Below, in pieces: positions 42,084 through 45,443 of a stretch of 45,443 bases of DNA; positions within the stretch are counted from its first letter, which is position 1, and each line of letters opens with the position of its first letter. Under the pieces are notes generated by a model. The model ran no database searches, was not told the origin of the DNA, and saw nothing but the letters and a program-made list of their open reading frames with translations. The position numbers and the translations under genes were made by a program. The DNA is from a virus. The stretch covers positions 1 through 45,443 of IMG/VR virus record IMGVR_UViG_3300024255_001176; one strand, 5' to 3'.

Positions 42084-43169
42084 TTAAGACTGTTGTGCAG
42101 CCTTAATATATTTTCCAAATCGATCATGGAATTCATCAAAACACTCAACCTCATCTGGGTCAATTGGAAGTTGGTATTGTGCAAGGGCTAGTTTGATACC
42201 CATAACTACCATTTCTGTTTCAAAGTTATCCATTGCAAAGCGTAAGAAATTGTTAACTTTATCGTCAAACTTTTTATCATTCTTGTCGCTTGCTTCTTTT
42301 AGTTCATAGCAAAGAGATACGGTCAAGGAATACATAGCACTGACTTCTTTGGTCTTCATCTCCTTAACTTTTCCTAATAAGATATCACTTGGATTTGGCA
42401 TTGAACTTGCAACTTTACGGTGTGCCATAAATTTAACAGCAAGTCCTTCTCCTACTGCACCAGCAATTAAATCTGTTGTGGTGCCTTCGTCTAAATCATC
42501 TTCAAGCAATTCACTTACAAACGACCAAGTACGTGGTGTTGCAAATGAACGTGATGATGATCTAGGGTCGAAATCATATAAATCATGTTTTGCAAAGGTT
42601 AAGTAACCTACAACATCATTATGTTGTTTATTTTCTACTGACCAGCTAAACCAATCGTCAAAGTCTACACGTAATTCTAAGTGGATAAAGCGATTAGCTA
42701 ACGGAGCAGGCATACGATACGTAACACCTTTGTCTGCGTCACGGTTGCCAGCTGCAACAATTACAACATTGTCTGGTAGTGTATATTGTCCTACCTTACG
42801 GTTAAGAATAAGCTGATATGCTGCCGCTTGTACACTAGGTGCCGCAGAGTTCATTTCGTCTAAGAACAGTACGATAGTATCATACTTTGATGCCATTACT
42901 GCGTCTGGCAATTCTGCAGGTGCACCCCACACCATCTTATTAATATTAGTATCAAAATATGGAATACCTTTAATGTCTGTAGGTTCCCAAAGTGATAGTC
43001 GAATATCAATTAAGAGTGAGTTACCTAGATCATTTGTAACTTGACCTACAATATCGGATTTACCAATACCTGGAGGACCCCATAAAAAGATAGGACGCTT
43101 CTTTTTAAGAGCATGTTTAATACTTGATTTTGCCTGGTTCGGGCTAACGGTGCGTGTTACGTCTGACAT
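42084..43169 (-). CDS. MoxR-family AAA+ ATPase
   Basis: A 361-residue AAA+ protein. Walker A GPPGIGKS at 31-38, Walker B VLFLDEMN at 97-104, sensor 1 AAGNRD around 136-141, and ANRFIHLEL with the expected Arg after it. The layout fits MoxR/RavA-type ATPases, which use ATP hydrolysis to remodel or activate partner proteins, usually with a VWA protein encoded next to them, as here at 40627. In phages the role is not well defined; particle assembly or host takeover are possible. It has a promoter at 43222-43249 and a terminator after it. Confidence 0.88.
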   Translation of the reverse strand: MSDVTRTVSPNQAKSSIKHALKKKRPIFLWGPPGIGKSDIVGQVTNDLGNSLLIDIRLSLWEPTDIKGIPYFDTNINKMVWGAPAELPDAVMASKYDTIVLFLDEMNSAAPSVQAAAYQLILNRKVGQYTLPDNVVIVAAGNRDADKGVTYRMPAPLANRFIHLELRVDFDDWFSWSVENKQHNDVVGYLTFAKHDLYDFDPRSSSRSFATPRTWSFVSELLEDDLDEGTTTDLIAGAVGEGLAVKFMAHRKVASSMPNPSDILLGKVKEMKTKEVSAMYSLTVSLCYELKEASDKNDKKFDDKVNNFLRFAMDNFETEMVVMGIKLALAQYQLPIDPDEVECFDEFHDRFGKYIKAAQQS

Positions 43170-43221
43170 AGTGTATTCCCTCTTTATGTGTTATCAGTGC
43201 TAATTTCTAACTTATATATAC

Positions 43222-43249
43222 AGTATACACTAATTACAGCAAATGTCAA
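43222..43249 (-). promoter_or_regulatory. Sigma70-type promoter for the MoxR gene
   Basis: On the minus strand TTGACA (43249-43244) and TATACT (43227-43222) with a 16-nt spacer. The stop codon of the gene at 43246 lies inside the -35 hexamer. TATAAGTTAGAA at 43216-43205 repeats the sequence found after the VWA promoter at the same distance. Confidence 0.75.
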
Positions 43250-43629
43250 CCTTTTTCTGATCTTTTCATTGCTTTTGTTAGTCCGTACTTACGCACATCG
43301 CCGCTAAAAAGAGTTAGTTCGACTGCTTTCTTTTGATCTGTTACAATGATTCCTTTATTAGTTATAAAGTACGGACAACTAATAAACTGATCTAAAAATA
43401 TAATAACTTGTGTAGTAAGTGGCATGTCTGATGGGAAAGGGATGTCGTACGTTTCAATACCTATATTCATAAGTATTTCGTATCCAGTCTCAGTAAGCCT
43501 TAGTCCGCCAGTACTTTTATTTCTTGTGTTCCTCCACCAAAGAGGCATGTACTGTTTAACTGTTGCAGTATCAGTACTTTTTTGAAGTTGTTTTAGAAAG
43601 ACTTTAGTGTATGTTTCTTTCCAGTTCAT
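43246..43629 (-). CDS. Phage protein of unknown function
   Basis: A 127-residue protein with GGLRLTETGYEILMNIGIE at 41-59, which reads like a winged-helix type segment often seen in small T4-like proteins, and ISCPYFITNKGIIVTDQKKA later. No catalytic motif. It is coupled to the gene before it (4-bp overlap) and its stop codon lies in the promoter for the MoxR gene. Not recognised beyond this. Confidence 0.6.
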   Translation of the reverse strand: MNWKETYTKVFLKQLQKSTDTATVKQYMPLWWRNTRNKSTGGLRLTETGYEILMNIGIETYDIPFPSDMPLTTQVIIFLDQFISCPYFITNKGIIVTDQKKAVELTLFSGDVRKYGLTKAMKRSEKG

Positions 43630-43916
43630 TCTTCTACAACTACGTCACCTGTAGTCATTCGCATAACACAAAACTCGTCTGAATGGAACATATCGTTTAG
43701 TTTTTTAGCTAAGTTGTGGGCATGTCCTGGATTTGAAAAACTTGTTTTCTTATATTTAGGTCCAGGATAATTAGTTAATACATTTGAACTTTTTAAGTTA
43801 AACGGTTCGTCCTTATAGAATACAGCCCAGATAGCTTCTGCTTTTAGCACCTGTTCGCTCTTGTAAGTTTTCTTATCTATATTCTCAAGAAGAACTGTTG
43901 GTTTGGGTCTACTCAT
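43626..43916 (-). CDS. Phage protein of unknown function
   Basis: A 96-residue basic/polar protein (KAEAIWAVFYKDEPFNLKSS, then GHAHNLAKKLNDMFHSDEF) without a known motif. The ATG at 43916 is inside a 10-bp inverted repeat and has AAAGGA upstream. It may be driven by the GATAAATA element at 43947. It overlaps the next gene by 4 bp. Confidence 0.55.
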   Translation of the reverse strand: MSRPKPTVLLENIDKKTYKSEQVLKAEAIWAVFYKDEPFNLKSSNVLTNYPGPKYKKTSFSNPGHAHNLAKKLNDMFHSDEFCVMRMTTGDVVVEE

Positions 43917-43947
43917 ATGCGTATCCTTTAATATTATATACGCATAT
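43915..43947. repeat. Inverted repeat over a start codon
   Basis: ATATGCGTAT at 43915-43924 and ATACGCATAT at 43938-43947 are perfect reverse complements with a 13-nt loop. One arm covers most of the ATG of the gene at 43916. A promoter-like TATAAT (minus strand, 43938-43933) is in the loop. It could be a control hairpin or an operator. Confidence 0.5.
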
Positions 43948-43954
43948 ATTTATC
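43947..43954 (-). promoter_or_regulatory. T4-late-like promoter element
   Basis: GATAAATA on the minus strand, with predicted start near 43941 and a ~25-nt leader holding AAAGGA before the ATG at 43916. A nearby TATAAT (43938-43933) could be an alternative sigma70 -10 but has no good -35. Confidence 0.45.
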
Positions 43955-43963
43955 TCTTTTAAG

Positions 43964-44140
43964 TTATCTGCGTAGTTTATTTAGGCGCCGCAATCGTAAC
44001 TTAATAGAAAGTATCCAAAAGTATCTAACAATGTTGTAAATAGGAAACACTAAAGGAATGCTGTAACAACGATTTCCTCTAACTATTAGGCAACTAGTAA
44101 TTAAAGATTTACCAATTCGAGTGAATCCAATAATTGACAA
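43964..44140 (-). CDS. Possible small basic, partly hydrophobic protein
   Basis: A 58-codon open frame filling most of the only gap of notable size (43917-44140). It starts with TTG at 44140, directly after and in the same frame as the stop of the gene at 44141, with GGAAG just upstream. The product begins MSIIGFTRIGKSLI, has a hydrophobic middle (SIPLVFPIYNIVRYFWIL) and ends in a strongly basic tail (LRLRRLNKLRR). A frame of this length without a stop is unlikely by chance in AT-rich DNA. It could be a separate small gene or a readthrough extension. No homologue is known to me. Confidence 0.35.
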   Translation of the reverse strand: MSIIGFTRIGKSLITSCLIVRGNRCYSIPLVFPIYNIVRYFWILSIKLRLRRLNKLRR

Positions 44141-44383
44141 TTACTTCCAATTGCCTTCCGTACTTCCAAATTGTACAACTACCTTATCATCATCGCCTGA
44201 TGCTTTTTTGATTAGTAATTCTTCTAAGTCACCATTTAATCGAGCTAAAACTTCACCGAGAGTAAACGCTAGTCTTTTAGCAGACTGTGTGTCTAACTTT
44301 ACTTCTCTAGCATTACTAGCATCTGCAGACTTTACAGATGAAATAAATTGTTGTATTGGAAGTGTGTTTATTGGATCAGTCAT
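44141..44383 (-). CDS. Small phage protein of unknown function
   Basis: An 80-residue protein starting MTDPINTLPIQQFISSV, helical and Lys/Glu-rich (RLAFTLGEVLARLNGDLEEL). The start is ATG 44383 with GGAG 8 nt before; a start ten codons earlier is less likely. It overlaps the SGNH-like gene by 8 bp. No recognised family. Confidence 0.6.
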   Translation of the reverse strand: MTDPINTLPIQQFISSVKSADASNAREVKLDTQSAKRLAFTLGEVLARLNGDLEELLIKKASGDDDKVVVQFGSTEGNWK

Positions 44384-45188
44384 TAAGTAACTCCGGAATA
44401 AATTTGTGTGCAATTAGTTTATGCGAATCAACGCTGTAATGTTCTTCATCGACTTGTGTTTTAGTAATATCAATACCTTGATGTTCGTTAATCCAGTTTT
44501 CTGCAGATTGCGAAAATACTTTTGTATTGCTAAGATTACTGTAAGTATTAAAGTTTTTAGGCCAATCAACCTTATCATTTATGCGCCATACATATACAGG
44601 TATACCCTTTTCTTTGCATAATAGGTCAATTAAACAAAGATCTTTACAGTATGTTTCATGTGTTAGGTGTGTAGTTACATCAGTATGAAATTTCATATGC
44701 ATGTAACTATCATCATATCCTGGCCAACGTAAACCTCCGTCTAACAACGGAATACCCTGAGTGTATGGTCTTACACTTGATGTTTTTATTTTTTCACTCC
44801 ATTCTCCGTAAGTATATTCAACAGAGTTGTAATCGTCGTATAAAATGTAATCATCAGTTTTTTCATATTCTCTTGTAAAATGTCCAACTTCTAACTCAGG
44901 ATAGTCTAGCAGTTTATTAGTAGCCATTAACCATCTATCCCAGTACGTAGACTGTATTACTACTTTAGAGATATTGCTGTGTATATCTAACATATGCTTT
45001 ATCCACCGAGGATATTTACTATTAGGCGCACCGCCTTGTGCATATACATAACATTGTTCGTCAGCCAACTCTTGTGCATATATTTTTGCATAGTTATTAT
45101 CATTCCACATATGGTCCTGTTTAAGAAGATTATTCCTCCAGTAACCTTGAGAATGACTACAACCTACGAAAAGTATATTACCTTGCAT
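44376..45188 (-). CDS. SGNH/GDSL hydrolase-like protein
   Basis: A 270-residue protein with a GCSHSQGY start motif (Gly9, Ser11 or 13 in the position of the SGNH nucleophile), GGAPNSKYPRW at 52-62 as block II/III, and DEEHYSVDSHKLIA at 247-260 giving Asp247 and His250. This pattern suits SGNH-type esterases/acetylhydrolases, which remove acyl groups from glycans. In a phage it could trim host or virion glycans. Start is ATG 45188, two codons after an alternative TTG. It overlaps the partial gene at 45178. Confidence 0.55.
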   Translation of the reverse strand: MQGNILFVGCSHSQGYWRNNLLKQDHMWNDNNYAKIYAQELADEQCYVYAQGGAPNSKYPRWIKHMLDIHSNISKVVIQSTYWDRWLMATNKLLDYPELEVGHFTREYEKTDDYILYDDYNSVEYTYGEWSEKIKTSSVRPYTQGIPLLDGGLRWPGYDDSYMHMKFHTDVTTHLTHETYCKDLCLIDLLCKEKGIPVYVWRINDKVDWPKNFNTYSNLSNTKVFSQSAENWINEHQGIDITKTQVDEEHYSVDSHKLIAHKFIPELLND

Positions 45189-45443
45189 TAACAATACTCA
45201 ATGCTTGTCGCATCTCAATGTCAGTTTTAAACGGACCTTGAGTTATGTATCGTTCAACTGTTATCATTTTTGGGCAAAAACTTTTAACCCAACCTTTATC
45301 AAATTTAATAATAAAGTAACCTGCACAATATAGACTCTTTGACTTTTGACTTTTAGTAAACAACGGTAATTTGTTCTTTACGTCAAATATAGGATTATAT
45401 GGAGTACAACTAGTAGCATAACCGTGTACTATGTTTTCTGCTT
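45178..45443 (-). CDS. 3' end of an unidentified gene, cut by window edge
   Basis: An open frame runs from the right edge to the stop at 45178-45180 and gives about 88 residues. It has no start inside the window; a TTG at 45363 is internal, since the frame stays open upstream to the edge. The end reads TQGPFKTDIEMRQALSIVNAR. No motif I recognise. It is co-transcribed with the SGNH-like gene. Confidence 0.6.
   Translation of the reverse strand, partial: AENIVHGYATSCTPYNPIFDVKNKLPLFTKSQKSKSLYCAGYFIIKFDKGWVKSFCPKMITVERYITQGPFKTDIEMRQALSIVNAR

Noticed and set aside
1-45443. Bacterial chromosome surface-polysaccharide island instead of phage
   Set aside because: Gene overlap density, late-type promoters, fibre protein and MoxR/VWA pair with small phage-type genes argue for a phage; no bacterial housekeeping gene present.
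1-45443. tRNA genes, CRISPR arrays, insertion sequences
   Set aside because: No cloverleaf-like segments, regularly spaced repeats, transposase or integrase seen on reading both strands.

Overview
The window looks like part of the genome of a large, AT-rich, lytic T4-like myovirus, probably of a marine bacterium; this is inferred from gene content and no host marker is visible. The evidence is: genes packed with 1-50 bp overlaps; a tail-fibre-type protein (37590-39071); a MoxR ATPase/VWA metallopeptidase pair typical of large myophages; and repeated T4-type late promoter elements (TATAAATA, GATAAATA, TATAAGTA, CATAAATA). I see no tRNA, rRNA, transposase, integrase or CRISPR array. No stretch over 300 bases lacks a gene.

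Layout. 1-17964 (+): a long overlapping gene train with glycosyltransferase-like proteins, radical SAM enzymes, nucleotide-sugar enzymes (GDP-mannose 3,5-epimerase-like, a short UDP-glucose dehydrogenase-like protein, an extended SDR), methyltransferases and 2-oxoglutarate/Fe(II) (2OG) oxygenases. 17912-37593: seven short blocks that switch strand, carrying more radical SAM and 2OG enzymes, a QueC-like PP-loop ATPase, a sulfotransferase-like protein, two short SDRs, kinase-like and GNAT-like proteins, a secreted outer-membrane-barrel-like protein, an ANL adenylating enzyme and a DUF2061 membrane protein. 37590-45443 (-): a more conserved phage region with the fibre protein, small conserved unknowns, VWA metallopeptidase, MoxR ATPase and an SGNH-hydrolase-like protein, driven partly by strong sigma70-type promoters.

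In total I count eight radical SAM proteins (four with a cysteine cluster placed before the radical SAM domain), eleven 2OG-type oxygenases, four copies of a GT-B-like family sharing a TEKT motif, two copies of a GT/methyltransferase-like family, and a 741-residue protein built from five degenerate GT-A-like repeats plus an intact-looking domain. I infer that the first 37.5 kb is a phage-encoded system that builds and modifies a glycan, peptide or small molecule, perhaps decorating the virion or host surface. Its substrate cannot be read from the sequence.

Regulation. At the three divergent junctions (21850/21878, 27728/27783, 33469/33509), five of six start codons lie exactly 5 nt after a late-promoter-like octamer. 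With T4 spacing this places transcription start on the A of the ATG, predicting leaderless mRNAs. Gene 9572 has a sigma70-like promoter that predicts the same. The four convergent junctions all overlap, leaving no room for terminators.
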